From positions 1 through 57,800 of the forward strand of contig QCIG01000011.1 in NCBI GenBank assembly GCA_003216815.1: a stretch of DNA of 57,800 nt, in the 5' to 3' direction. Within the stretch, counting starts at the first letter, position 1. Each line of letters opens with the position of its first letter. The stretch comes from Prochlorococcus sp. AG-402-K14. GTDB lineage: Bacteria; Cyanobacteriota; Cyanobacteriia; PCC-6307; Cyanobiaceae. Below, piece by piece: positions 11,805-23,139 of this stretch. The notes under the pieces were generated by a model that was given only the letters and a program-made list of their open reading frames with translations, was not told the DNA's origin and did no database searches. Made by a program: the position numbers and the translations under genes.

Positions 11805-11972
11805 ACAGGGAGACAATAAATAGATTGTGATGTCTAAGTTATTTATTCTTAGGCCGCAATCCTGTCACCTTAAGGTCGATCGGTACCTCAGATTTTTGAA
11901 TTAATTTTATAATTAATCCATTAATTTCAGTTCCTAAACTTGTCTAGGTCACACCCAACAAGGGTTTCTCCT

Positions 11973-12046
<74 letters not shown>

Positions 12047-12055
12047 TTCGTTGTT

Positions 12056-12128
12056 GGGGGTATAGCTCAGTTGGTAGAGCGCCTGCTTTGCAAGCAGGAT
12101 GTCAGCGGTTCGAGTCCGCTTACCTCCA
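12056..12128 (+). tRNA. tRNA-Ala (anticodon TGC) in the 16S-23S spacer
   Basis: A 73-base cloverleaf with acceptor GGGGGTA/TACCTCC (one G-T pair), anticodon loop TTTGCAA (TGC) and T loop TTCGAGT. It lies 9 bases after tRNA-Ile and is processed from the same transcript. Confidence 0.97.
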
Positions 12129-12433
12129 CTGAAAACTACCCTGATAACTAATTTTCCGGAGAATTTTTAAAAGTGACTTAGATTTGTCTATTTGAATAGA
12201 ACCTAGCTTCTTATCATCTTTTTATAGTTGATAATATGCTGGGCTCCCATGGATTCATTTCCATGAGAATTCAGTAGAACCTTGAAAACTGCATAGATAG
12301 ATAGAATAAAGCATCTCATGGATGCATAGTTCTGTTTTTGTTTTTTTAGCTTAAAACTAAAATTAATAATTCAGAACTCATGTTTAATTCTTGAGTAAAA
12401 GCCGAGCACAATTGATTTTGTGATTGTATTTAA
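12129..12433 (+). other. Second part of the 16S-23S internal transcribed spacer
   Basis: About 305 bases between tRNA-Ala and 23S with no gene. It is AT-rich and should contain the 5' strand of the 23S processing stalk. No intron or inserted element is visible. Confidence 0.7.
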
Positions 12434-15311
<2,878 letters not shown>

Positions 15312-15398
15312 CTTTTGTTTTTACTTAAATTATTGCTTTATTCGATCTAATTATTTTAATAATTTCTATGCAGTTTTCAGGGTTCAACAATTAAACTA

Positions 15399-15516
15399 TC
15401 CTGGTGTTCATGGCGATGTGGAACCACTCCGATCCATCTCGAACTCGGTTGTGAAACGCATCAGCGGCGAAGATATTTGGGGGGTAGCCCCCTGAGAAAA
15501 TAGCTCAATGCCAGGT
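15399..15516 (+). rRNA. rrf: 5S ribosomal RNA
   Basis: Starts TCCTGGTGTTCATGGCG and ends with the complementary ATGCCAGG; the CGATCCATCTCGAACTCGG loop region is characteristic of 5S rRNA. It follows the 23S gene by about 90 bases and is followed by the operon terminator. Confidence 0.95.
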
Positions 15517-15527
15517 AAAATTTTTTC

Positions 15528-15553
15528 AAAAGGGTCCTAATGGACCCTTTTTT
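15528..15553 (+). terminator. Rho-independent terminator of the rRNA operon
   Basis: AAAAGGGTCC, loop TAAT, GGACCC and a run of T after 5S rRNA. The flanking A- and T-runs make it work in both directions, so it may also end the converging mutM transcript. Confidence 0.9.
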
Positions 15554-15562
15554 GATAACTAA

Positions 15563-16411
15563 TTATTTTTGGCAATTAGGACACCAATGTGTGCTTCTAC
15601 CACATATTTTTGCTCTCAATATTTTTTCTCCGCATTTTTTACAGTTTTTCCCCCCTCTTCTATATACCCACGCTTGTCCTCCATAATTCCCATTGATTCC
15701 CTCCAAATCTCTAAAATCACTAAAAGAAGTACCACCCTCTCCAATACTAATTTTTAAAATTTTCACAAGACTATCGCAAAGCCTATTTAGGTCAGTTTTT
15801 TTTAAATTCCTACTTTCAGTTTTTGGATCAATACCTGCATCAAATAATGTTTCATCTGCATAAATATTGCCAACACCAGCGACAGTTGATTGATCTAGTA
15901 AAGAAGACTTAATTGAACGAGTTTTATTCTTTAAATAGTTTTTTAAATAACTACTATTAAATTCATCGCTAAATGGTTCTGGACCTAATCTATTAATTCC
16001 AGATACTACCTCTGATATTGGTTGCGAAGATGGTACATACCACATTTGTCCAAAATTTCTTATGTCTATAAAACGAAGTTCTTTCCCTCCTTCTTCAAAA
16101 AATCTTACTCTGGTATGCCTGCAAGGGGCTGTTTGTTTATTAATTAATTTAAATTGGCCAGTCATTCTAAGATGAACGACTAAGAAACCTTTGCTATTTT
16201 TGTTTATTGAATGAAGAGATCCTATTAAATATTTACCTCTTCTTGCCCATTTACCTAAATAACTATTTTCTATATTATTTTTAAAACTTTTTGATCCACC
16301 AATACTAGCGATTGATCGTTCCTTTAAAACATCTATTTTTTTTATATAAAAACATGTGAGAAGCTTTTCAAGTCCCTTTCTAACTGTCTCAACTTCAGGT
16401 AATTCTGGCAA
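15563..16411 (-). CDS. mutM: Formamidopyrimidine-DNA glycosylase
   Basis: Base-excision repair glycosylase/AP lyase that removes 8-oxoguanine and ring-opened purines. The N-terminus MPELPEVETVRKGL carries the catalytic Pro (after Met removal) and the proton-donating Glu. HLRMTGQF appears in the N-terminal domain and the helix-two-turn-helix segment VAGVGNIYADE near residue 170. The C-terminal zinc finger has CKKC and CPNC separated by a loop. The 282 aa length is standard. It lies 14 bases downstream of psaE on the same strand and is probably co-transcribed with it. Confidence 0.95.
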   Translation of the reverse strand: MPELPEVETVRKGLEKLLTCFYIKKIDVLKERSIASIGGSKSFKNNIENSYLGKWARRGKYLIGSLHSINKNSKGFLVVHLRMTGQFKLINKQTAPCRHTRVRFFEEGGKELRFIDIRNFGQMWYVPSSQPISEVVSGINRLGPEPFSDEFNSSYLKNYLKNKTRSIKSSLLDQSTVAGVGNIYADETLFDAGIDPKTESRNLKKTDLNRLCDSLVKILKISIGEGGTSFSDFRDLEGINGNYGGQAWVYRRGGKNCKKCGEKILRAKICGRSTHWCPNCQK

Positions 16412-16425
16412 AAGTAATAATAATT

Positions 16426-16644
16426 TTAACCTGCGGCGGCCTCTAATTCCTTCATTGAAAATTGGCTAGTATTGGCACCACCATCGACTCCGCTGAATGC
16501 TTTGAAATCACATTTTTCGAATTTAACAGTAACTGGATACCTCATTGCTGGAGATTTATCTATAGAGACTATTTCTCCGATTTGATTGAACCAGTATGAT
16601 TCTTGACGCAAAATGCGAACCTTGTCCTTTCTAGCAAAGCTCAT
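16426..16644 (-). CDS. psaE: Photosystem I reaction centre subunit IV
   Basis: Stromal PSI subunit that helps dock ferredoxin and supports cyclic electron flow. The 72 aa product has the SH3-like PsaE signature with KVRILRQESYWFNQIG at the N-terminus and RYPVTVKFEKCDF near residue 36. There is no membrane helix, as expected for a peripheral subunit. About 200 bases separate it from a divergent HTH-like gene, so both promoters lie in that gap. Confidence 0.96.
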   Translation of the reverse strand: MSFARKDKVRILRQESYWFNQIGEIVSIDKSPAMRYPVTVKFEKCDFKAFSGVDGGANTSQFSMKELEAAAG

Positions 16645-16846
16645 CTGACTATCCTAGGTAATTCATTATCACTATTATCTATCAGAACAGGAGATATTTG
16701 TATATGTGTCACAGACTGTCGCTGGCATTTTGATAATTGGTTCGATTTTAAAGATTTTCAACTATCAGAGAAAATAATTCATATTGATTTTCGGGTGAAT
16801 TTTCAATTAGCTTTAAAATGTTGAACCTTTTGAGATTTTATTTTTT

Positions 16847-17896
16847 GTGATATCACAGCCATCTTTAGATCCTTCTTCTCTTAGTTTTGATTTGCCTGAC
16901 CCTGAGCAAGATGATTTGAGTAACATTGATTTTATTGAGAGATTGGAGAATGCATGGTCGATTTGTGAGCAGTTTGATTTGCAAACGGAAATTTGGAGAG
17001 GAAGGATTTTACGCGTTGTTAGGGATAGAGAAAAGAGAGGAGGGGATGGACGAGGTACAGGCTTTTTGCAGTGGTTAAGAGAGATGGAAATTAGTAAAAG
17101 CAAAGCATATACCCTTATTCAATTAGCTGAGTCTTCAGATAATCTTGTGGTGGATGGAATTCTTGAAGAATCAAGTGTAAACAATTTTTCAAAAAGAGCT
17201 TTTATCGAAACTGCACAAGCTGAACCTGAGATTCAACATATGATTTCTGAGGCAGCTAATGAAGGGAAGGACATAACCAGAAGACAAGTGAAGAGCTTGA
17301 CAGATGAATTTATGGCTGCAACCAGCTCTCTTTTACCAGATGAAATCAGAGAGAAAACACAATCAAATTTATTGCCGGCCAAGTTTGTTGCGCCACTGGT
17401 AAGAGAATTATCTAAGTTATCTCCTACCCAACAAGAAGAAATCTATGAAACTTTAAAAGAAAATCCTGAAATTGATTCAGTTAAAGATCTAACAAATACT
17501 GCAAAATGGATGGGTAAGTCTTTGGATGCCTCTCTAGCTTTAAGAGCTTTTCAAAATAATAATTTAAATTTAGATAAAGCTGTGCAAGAAGCTCTCAGAT
17601 TAGATTCTTTAGGATTACTTTCAGATGCTTTTGGGCAAGCAAAAACTATTGAGAGTTCAATTCTAAAGTTTCATTCTGCTTGGAAAAGATTAGAAGGCTT
17701 GCAAGAGCGATTATGGCTAGAGTCCGGAAGTAGCACTCCTTATTTAAGAGAACTTTTAGATACACTTCAAACTCTTACTGGTTCAACAATTAGAGTTTCT
17801 CTTGGAGAGCTTTCTGGGGGGAAAAATTTGAGATTACAACTTGTTGAAGAAGATTCTGAAAGATTAGACCCACCTTCTATTGATCTGAATAAATAA
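16847..17896 (+). CDS. Unrecognised soluble protein with a possible helix-turn-helix
   Basis: Not recognised as a named family. The 349 aa product starts with GTG, has an acidic N-terminus, then a segment near residues 65-95 (FLQWLREMEISKSKAYTLIQ) that reads like a DNA-binding helix-turn-helix of the kind found near ParB-like or DUF3102-like proteins. The middle is helical, rich in Leu, Glu and Asn, and there is no signal peptide or membrane segment. It is divergent from psaE, so it might regulate or share a promoter region with it; that is inference. The 3' end converges closely on the LysM gene. Confidence 0.8.
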   Translation: MISQPSLDPSSLSFDLPDPEQDDLSNIDFIERLENAWSICEQFDLQTEIWRGRILRVVRDREKRGGDGRGTGFLQWLREMEISKSKAYTLIQLAESSDNLVVDGILEESSVNNFSKRAFIETAQAEPEIQHMISEAANEGKDITRRQVKSLTDEFMAATSSLLPDEIREKTQSNLLPAKFVAPLVRELSKLSPTQQEEIYETLKENPEIDSVKDLTNTAKWMGKSLDASLALRAFQNNNLNLDKAVQEALRLDSLGLLSDAFGQAKTIESSILKFHSAWKRLEGLQERLWLESGSSTPYLRELLDTLQTLTGSTIRVSLGELSGGKNLRLQLVEEDSERLDPPSIDLNK

Positions 17897-17903
17897 TTTA
17901 GAT

Positions 17904-18752
17904 TTAAAAATCTTGCTCACAAAAATCATTAATTAATTTAAATTCAAAATCATTCGCTGGAAAGTACCAATTAGTCCAGGATGAGTTTTTTAATGTATTA
18001 TTAAGTATTCTTTTTTTACAGCTAATAGCTAAGTAGAAAGGTTTATTTTTTTTATTTTTTGCTTGAGTTATATAAAATCCATCTAGATATCTCCAGTCTG
18101 ACCAATTGATAATTAATGAGCCATATTTCAGCCATTTTAAATCGTCGACTTCTCTTACTCTTAAATTAATATTAGCATTAATAATATTTGTATTATTCAA
18201 TTTATTTAAAGTAATAATTTCTTCTATTGAAACCTCATGAATGTCAGCTATATCTTTGATTTCTTCTGCCTTAGTTGTTTGATGATAAAAAACTTTTTTA
18301 CTTGCTAATTTAATATTCTTTTGATTAGTTAATCTTTTTTTAAGAACTCCTTTTGGAAGTATTATTATTTGATTTGGCTTTAGAAAGGAGGAATTACCTA
18401 AATTATTTATAGAAATAATATCTTTTAAATCTACGTTATATTCTCTTGCGATTTTATAAAGAGTATCTCCTTCTTTCACTTTATAAGTATTATTCATATT
18501 GTTACTCACATTGTTATTCTGAGGAATTATTATTGCTTTACCTTTTAATATTCTATTCGCATCATTGAAATTATTTTTATGCATTAAATCCTTTAGTGGA
18601 ATCCCGTATTGCTTAGACAACTTGATAAGTGTATCACCATCTTTTGCAATTATCTCTGTCTCGGCATTGACTTGAGAGGTTAAAATTGATAGGCAAAAAA
18701 CTATACTCTTAATATAAAAAAAACAGCGAATTGCGGTGCTCTTTTTGACCAT
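17904..18752 (-). CDS. Secreted LysM-repeat protein
   Basis: Cell-wall-associated protein expected to bind peptidoglycan. A signal sequence (hydrophobic SIVFCLSILTSQVNA, cleavage likely after NA) is followed by two clear LysM modules with DGDTLIKLSKQYGIPLKDLM near residue 37 and EGDTLYKIAREYNVDLKDI near residue 90, and a degenerate third near residue 165. The C-terminal 90 residues are Asn/Lys-rich with several Trp and two Cys, without a recognisable catalytic domain. The tRNA-like short spacing to the neighbouring convergent gene (7 bases) suggests tight packing. Confidence 0.85.
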   Translation of the reverse strand: MVKKSTAIRCFFYIKSIVFCLSILTSQVNAETEIIAKDGDTLIKLSKQYGIPLKDLMHKNNFNDANRILKGKAIIIPQNNNVSNNMNNTYKVKEGDTLYKIAREYNVDLKDIISINNLGNSSFLKPNQIIILPKGVLKKRLTNQKNIKLASKKVFYHQTTKAEEIKDIADIHEVSIEEIITLNKLNNTNIINANINLRVREVDDLKWLKYGSLIINWSDWRYLDGFYITQAKNKKNKPFYLAISCKKRILNNTLKNSSWTNWYFPANDFEFKLINDFCEQDF

Positions 18753-18796
18753 GTCTATCTTGAATTAAGGACTTATATATAGGCCTTAAATATATA

Positions 18797-20188
18797 TTAT
18801 CCTATTAATTTTTTAAGTAAAGATAAATCTAAATTATATGGAGGGTAGCGGAAATTTAGATCTAGCCAAAAAGGTCTTTTTAGGATTGATTTGTAATGAC
18901 TAAAGTTATCAAAACCTGTTTTGCCGTGGTATTTCCCCATGCCGCTAGAGCCTACGCCTCCAAATGGAAGATTTGGAATACCTGCTTGTAAGACAACATC
19001 ATTGAAGCAAACACCTCCCGAGGACGTCCTTGAAAGTATTTTTTCTTGGTCTTTCTTCGTCCCTCCAAAAAGATATAGAGCAAGAGGTTTAGGTAATGAT
19101 TTCAAATCTGAAATTGCCTCGTCGAGATTTTTAATACACAAAATTGGTAGCAAAGGACCAAATAGCTCTTCTCTCATTAATGGGTCATTTCGATTTTCGA
19201 TTTTGATAAGCGTAGGACTAATTCTTTTTTCTGATTCATTACATTCTCCTCCATATATTATTTGATTATTATGTTTAGCTTGTTTTAGAAAATTATTTAA
19301 TCTATTAAACTGGCTTTGATTAATAATGCTTCCTAGATGTTTTGAATCTAATGGGGCATGACTATAAAAATCGTTAATTGATTTTTTTAAATGAGAAATT
19401 AAAGAATTAAAAAGTTCTTGTTCTACAAGTAAATGATCTGGAGCGATACAAGTTTGACCAGCGTTTAGACTTTTACCCCATATAATTCTTTTAGCCGTAA
19501 CTTCTAGATTTGCACCATTGATAACAATAGCGGGGCTTTTACCCCCAAGCTCTAAAGTTATTGGAGTAAGGCTTTTTGATGCAGCTTCCATTACTTTTTT
19601 CCCTATATTTTCTCCACCAGTAAAAAAGACGTGATCAAAGTTGTGAGTCATTAAATGAGCAGCAGTAATCCCATCACCTTCAATTACTTGCGTGACATTT
19701 TGTTCAAAATATTTATTTATAAGTCTTTTAATTAGATTTGATACATTAGGAGCATGCTCTGATGGCTTGAGAACAGCAGTGTTTCCAGCGGCTAAAGCTC
19801 CAACAAGTGGTTGAAGAGTAAGCGAAAAAGGATAATTCCATGGCCCAATAATTAGGATGCAGCCTAAAGGATCTGGTTGGACAAATGCTTGGCCAGGTCT
19901 TAGAGAGAAAGGAACATTTATTGGTTGTATCTGCATCCAGTTCGATAAATTTTTCTTTGCGAGTTTTATTTCTTGTTTAATAGCAATAATTTCAAAGAGT
20001 GCTTCTGTGGGAGGTTTTCTTAAATCTTCGCTCAAAGCATTTAAGATTTCTTGTTGATGGTTCTCTAATAAAGTTGAGAGGGCATCAAGTTGTTTCCTTC
20101 TCCATTTTTCATTTCTTGTTTTGCCTGATAAGACTAAGTCTTGTAATTGATCAAGTTCGAAGTTTTCTAATGACAATGCTCTTTCCAA
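18797..20188 (-). CDS. Aldehyde dehydrogenase, class 3-like
   Basis: NAD(P)-dependent oxidation of aldehydes to acids. Visible are the cofactor-binding GPWNYPFSLTLQPLVGAL near residue 100, GNTAVLKPSE, the general-base Glu in TLELGGKSPAIV and the nucleophilic Cys in NAGQTCIAPDH. The short length (463 aa) and sequence around the active site resemble fatty-aldehyde/class 3 ALDHs rather than betaine ALDHs. A TTG at 20188 is used as the start. Substrate is unknown; membrane-lipid-derived aldehydes are a reasonable guess. Confidence 0.9.
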   Translation of the reverse strand: MERALSLENFELDQLQDLVLSGKTRNEKWRRKQLDALSTLLENHQQEILNALSEDLRKPPTEALFEIIAIKQEIKLAKKNLSNWMQIQPINVPFSLRPGQAFVQPDPLGCILIIGPWNYPFSLTLQPLVGALAAGNTAVLKPSEHAPNVSNLIKRLINKYFEQNVTQVIEGDGITAAHLMTHNFDHVFFTGGENIGKKVMEAASKSLTPITLELGGKSPAIVINGANLEVTAKRIIWGKSLNAGQTCIAPDHLLVEQELFNSLISHLKKSINDFYSHAPLDSKHLGSIINQSQFNRLNNFLKQAKHNNQIIYGGECNESEKRISPTLIKIENRNDPLMREELFGPLLPILCIKNLDEAISDLKSLPKPLALYLFGGTKKDQEKILSRTSSGGVCFNDVVLQAGIPNLPFGGVGSSGMGKYHGKTGFDNFSHYKSILKRPFWLDLNFRYPPYNLDLSLLKKLIG

Positions 20189-20458
20189 TTTTTTACCTTA
20201 TAGCAAAATAAATTATCTATCGAGTTTACGACCGTATGAAGATAGCCTTATAAGTAGTTTCACTCATTTCTTTGTTCTACATAATTAAAAAAAAAGCAGC
20301 AATATGGTTTCTCCTAATGTTTAATAAAACTATTGAGAATAAATTACGTTTGTAATAATCATTTCTTGAATTCAAAAAAAAATCTATTATGAGTATTATC
20401 TACGAGTTACGTTTGTTGGATATTAGTCATAAAATGTTAATCCCATACTATTAATAGA

Positions 20459-20713
20459 TTGATTAGTTATTTGATAGTTGTATTTGTTTTCTCTTTGGCT
20501 TTTATTACTGTTGCCGAAATAATGTATTGGCTCTATAAAAAAGAGTACCTTAGAGCAAAGGCTAAATATCTTAGAGAATTAATAGACCAAAAAAATGATT
20601 TAACTAGTTCAAATGAACCTTTTTATACATGCGTATATGAGAAATGGAACTATGGAGAAATGCCTCTTTCAGAGGCTAATTCAATGTGTAGCCTAAAATT
20701 TGAACAGAATTAG
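20459..20713 (+). CDS. Small single-pass membrane protein
   Basis: Not recognised. The frame starts with TTG and gives 84 aa with one N-terminal hydrophobic helix (residues about 3-24), a basic segment KKEYLRAKAKYLREL, and a polar C-terminus with two Cys (residues about 59 and 77). Without the TTG the next Met falls inside the helix, which argues for the longer form. It stands alone between the aldehyde dehydrogenase and the VTT protein and has no visible ribosome binding site. Confidence 0.5.
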   Translation: MISYLIVVFVFSLAFITVAEIMYWLYKKEYLRAKAKYLRELIDQKNDLTSSNEPFYTCVYEKWNYGEMPLSEANSMCSLKFEQN

Positions 20714-20793
20714 TTATTTTTACATCAATTTCCTAAATGATCTCATAGTATAATTTTATGGTTAATTTATAACTTAATTGAAAGTAATATTTT

Positions 20794-21543
20794 ATGGCTA
20801 ATAAGCTAAGAAGTAGAAAAGTTTTTAGGTTAATGATATTGGCTATCTTAATTCTTATTTTAAGTATTAGTTTGATCTATTTTGATTTTAATTTAATTAG
20901 AGATTTATTCTATAAAGTTGTAGATGAATTAGATGCAAATAGGTTTTTTAGTTTAATATTAATATTCTTACTTTTTTTATTAAGATCCATAAGCATTATC
21001 ATACCAGTGTTGCCTGGCACAATATTTTCAGTCGCTGCAGGCTTTTATTTCGGATTTAGCCAGGGCTTATTTATTATATCTTGTGCGGATTTTCTATCTT
21101 GTTCGATATCATTTTTGCTGGCGAGAAACTTAGGTAGAGATTTCATTAGTAGTCTTTTAGGGTCAAGACAAATGAGACGAGTTGAGAGTATTAGCCAAGA
21201 TTATTTAGAAAAGAATTATTTTCTTATGATAGCCCTATTAATGTCAGGTTTCTTTGATTTTGTTTGCTATGCCATTGGTTTAACAAAAATAACGTGGAGA
21301 AAGTTTATGCCAGCTTTGATTTTTAGTATTGTGATTTCAGATTCCCCTTTTGTTGCAAGTGGTTTTGCAGCAGGGAAAATTAAAGATATTGGCTTGAAAA
21401 ATTTCTTACAAAAAATATTAAATGGAGAGCTAGATATGATATCAGGAAATTATCTTTTCATGTTTGTAATTTCTTTTTTAATAATACTTACATTAGCAAT
21501 TATCAATATATATTTAAATAATAGATCAAACATTATTAAATAG
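20794..21543 (+). CDS. TVP38/TMEM64 family (VTT domain) membrane protein
   Basis: Integral membrane protein of the DedA/TVP38 superfamily, related to lipid scramblases and envelope homeostasis proteins. The 249 aa product has five or six hydrophobic helices, and the VTT core with LPGTIFSVAAGFYFGFSQGL near residue 75 and the conserved Gly-rich FAAGK-type stretch near residue 190. The exact transported lipid is unknown. It is followed by a hairpin terminator at 21571-21594. Confidence 0.85.
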   Translation: MANKLRSRKVFRLMILAILILILSISLIYFDFNLIRDLFYKVVDELDANRFFSLILIFLLFLLRSISIIIPVLPGTIFSVAAGFYFGFSQGLFIISCADFLSCSISFLLARNLGRDFISSLLGSRQMRRVESISQDYLEKNYFLMIALLMSGFFDFVCYAIGLTKITWRKFMPALIFSIVISDSPFVASGFAAGKIKDIGLKNFLQKILNGELDMISGNYLFMFVISFLIILTLAIINIYLNNRSNIIK

Positions 21544-21570
21544 TTTCTTTATTTGAAATTTATGAAAAAA

Positions 21571-21594
21571 AAAGCTCTTTATGAAGAGCTTTTA
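21571..21594. terminator. Bidirectional rho-independent terminator
   Basis: AAAAGCTCTT, loop TATG, AAGAGCTTTT. It serves the VTT gene on the plus strand and the DUF4278 microprotein on the minus strand. Confidence 0.8.
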
Positions 21595-21610
21595 AAATTC
21601 ATAGAAGACA

Positions 21611-21712
21611 TTAACTTTGGTATGACTTGCCACGATAGGTAAGTTGTACATGTTGTTTTTCTACAACAGCTTTGTGCTGGTTGTACTTAAGGCCTCTGTA
21701 GGTTAAAGACAT
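21611..21712 (-). CDS. DUF4278-type microprotein (33 aa)
   Basis: Hand-translated short frame. The product has two copies of LTYRG (residues 3-7 and 24-28), the hallmark of the cyanobacterial DUF4278 family, whose function is not known. It is basic and soluble. The gene ends just before the hairpin at 21571-21594, which is a good terminator for it. The long upstream region (21713-21800) holds a hairpin CTCAAG/CTTGAG (21732-21757), possibly regulatory. Short size makes it easy to miss in automatic annotation. Confidence 0.75.
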   Translation of the reverse strand: MSLTYRGLKYNQHKAVVEKQHVQLTYRGKSYQS

Positions 21713-21984
21713 TTTCCGTCTCCGAAATATGCTCAAGTCCCCGTTCCTTGGCTTGAGTCAGACTGCGGCTCATCTATTGATGAGTTGAACGTTTTAAGTA
21801 GCTGTTGCTACAAAAATATTATATACATATTCTTTTTTAAATGATGTTCAATGTGTTACATAAGATATTTTGTCTTTTTTTAGGGCCAGTTGGTGGAATT
21901 TTTTTTAAACCTATGAACTGTGACAGTTGACAAACTTTACTGCTATTAATCCTTTACCCTTTGAATTTGTATAAGTTTAAATTG

Positions 21985-22074
21985 TGAGGAGTTGGGATCC
22001 TCCAGCAGTGGAAACAAGGAAACACTTGCTAGCTGATCCTCAAAAAAAGCCGCCTATAGCTTAGGCGGCTTTTT
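21985..22074 (+). ncRNA. yfr2-like: Yfr2-family small RNA
   Basis: Two adjacent copies of the motif WGGAAACA (22009-22016 and 22017-22024) characterise the Yfr2-5 group of cyanobacterial regulatory RNAs. They sit in a region that could be the loop of a stem formed by GAGGA near 21987 and TCCTC near 22037. A strong terminator follows (GCCGCCTA at 22049-22056, TAGGCGGC at 22062-22069, then a T-run). A -10-like TATAAG lies just upstream. Length of about 90 bases fits the family. The 5' end is estimated. Confidence 0.8.
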
Positions 22075-22484
22075 TGTGTTTTTTGTTAGACCAATTTAGG
22101 AAGATCAAGAGTCATTTTTCGTATCAATATTTCATTTCAATTGAAAGTAATCAGGAATTATATGAGGGAGTGTCCCAAGTGAAATCAAGAGAACAGAAAA
22201 CCATAGGAATAAAGATTACATAGTATTTGATCCATTTGATCTGAAAGTTCGTGTGACATGCATGACTAGATCTCCTTTGAATTATGGAAATGAATCCACA
22301 CCTGCATGATGTTGAACATCTTCCCTTTCGATTCAGAACAGAGTGATGGAATAAAAGTTCTGATATCTTTTGTCTAATCGAGCTACGAGAATGAATTCAA
22401 CAGCATAAATTACTAAGTTCTTGCGGTGACTATCCAATTGCAATAATTTTTTTTGTTTTATTTTATTTATCTTTGTTTGAAAAA
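22075..22484. other. Intergenic stretch without a supported gene
   Basis: About 410 bases between the small RNA and the hli terminator. Open minus-strand frames exist but lack a plausible ATG or GTG start, and the only ATG-started frames are 15-17 codons long. I see nothing I can support here. Confidence 0.5.
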
Positions 22485-22525
22485 ATCAAAAAAAAAGTTC
22501 TTAACCAGACCGTTAAGAACTTTTG
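22485..22525 (-). terminator. Terminator of the solitary hli gene
   Basis: On the minus strand: AAAAGTTCTTAAC, short loop, GTTAAGAACTTTTTTTTTT. A long perfect stem and a long U-run, about 60 bases after the hli stop. Confidence 0.9.
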
Positions 22526-22586
22526 TTAGATTTTTTCAACAGATTTTGAAAAAATTGTTGATGGGCTTAAATGGATTGAACTTTAC

Positions 22587-22694
22587 TTAGAAAATTCCAG
22601 GAATGATTTGTCCTGTTGTTGCATATGCACCAAAGGCTGCAACGAAGCCAAGCATTGCTGCCCAACCATTAAACTTTTCTGCTTCAGGAGACAT
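22587..22694 (-). CDS. hli: High-light-inducible protein (Hli/Scp), 35 aa
   Basis: Single-helix chlorophyll-binding protein of thylakoids that protects photosystems during stress. Core EKFNGWAAMLGF contains the Glu and Asn chlorophyll ligands of the family, and the end TTGQIIPGIF is the marine picocyanobacterial signature. The Arg usually seen after Asn-Gly is Trp here. The frame extends upstream to a Met at 22790 but that extension lacks Hli character; I choose the ATG at 22694. It lies just outside the partial tRNA-Thr repeat at 22809. Confidence 0.9.
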   Translation of the reverse strand: MSPEAEKFNGWAAMLGFVAAFGAYATTGQIIPGIF

Positions 22695-22808
22695 AGCAAA
22701 ATATGAAATATGAAATAAACATAAAGAAGAAAAGATTATATCGTGAGTTTTTGCGCACCTGTTTTGATTATGAGAATTGATGCTAGTCATTAGAAAAAAT
22801 TATTTAAT

Positions 22809-22891
22809 CATTGGCATTAAAAAAGAGACCCATTGAGGTCTCTTTTCTCTACTTAGGTGCTCTTGGTAGAGGGTCTTAGTGCCCTCGTCGG
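22809..22891 (-). repeat. Partial copy of the tRNA-Thr(GGT) 3' end plus its terminator (left boundary)
   Basis: Twelve bases TGCCCTCGTCGG at 22880-22891 equal the 3' end (discriminator, acceptor strand and part of the T stem) of tRNA-Thr(GGT) at 25269. At the matching distance on the 3' side (71 versus 72 bases) lies a 22-base exact copy of CATTGGCATTAAAAAAGAGA plus CC, and GGTCTCTT closes the same hairpin. The spacer and loop differ. This is what tRNA-targeted integration leaves behind. Confidence 0.8.
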
Positions 22892-23051
22892 TCATTGAGT
22901 TGATTGTAGTTGTGTAGTCCCTGATTGCTGTTGAGAGAACATATCTGGATTTTTAGTTCATAACTGGAACAAAACTGGAACTTTTTCTTCCATTTATCAC
23001 CTTAAGTATATGAAAAAGCAACCAGCAAAGGCATGTTATGGCTGCATTTTA

Positions 23052-23060
23052 TGGTATAAT
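23052..23060 (+). promoter_or_regulatory. Extended -10 promoter element
   Basis: TGGTATAAT matches an extended -10 box; no clear -35 is seen. It lies 80 bases upstream of the AlpA-like gene inside the accessory segment. Confidence 0.5.
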
Positions 23061-23139
23061 ATATGTATTGCAGTTAGAGAAAGTACTTCTTTTAAGTATT
23101 GATTAATTTAATAACTGAAAACTAATAAGTAAATTTATT

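Noticed and set aside
22110-22440. Long open minus-strand frames downstream of the Yfr2-like RNA
   Set aside because: No ATG or GTG near their beginning and no recognisable composition; the ATG-started ones are 15-17 codons.
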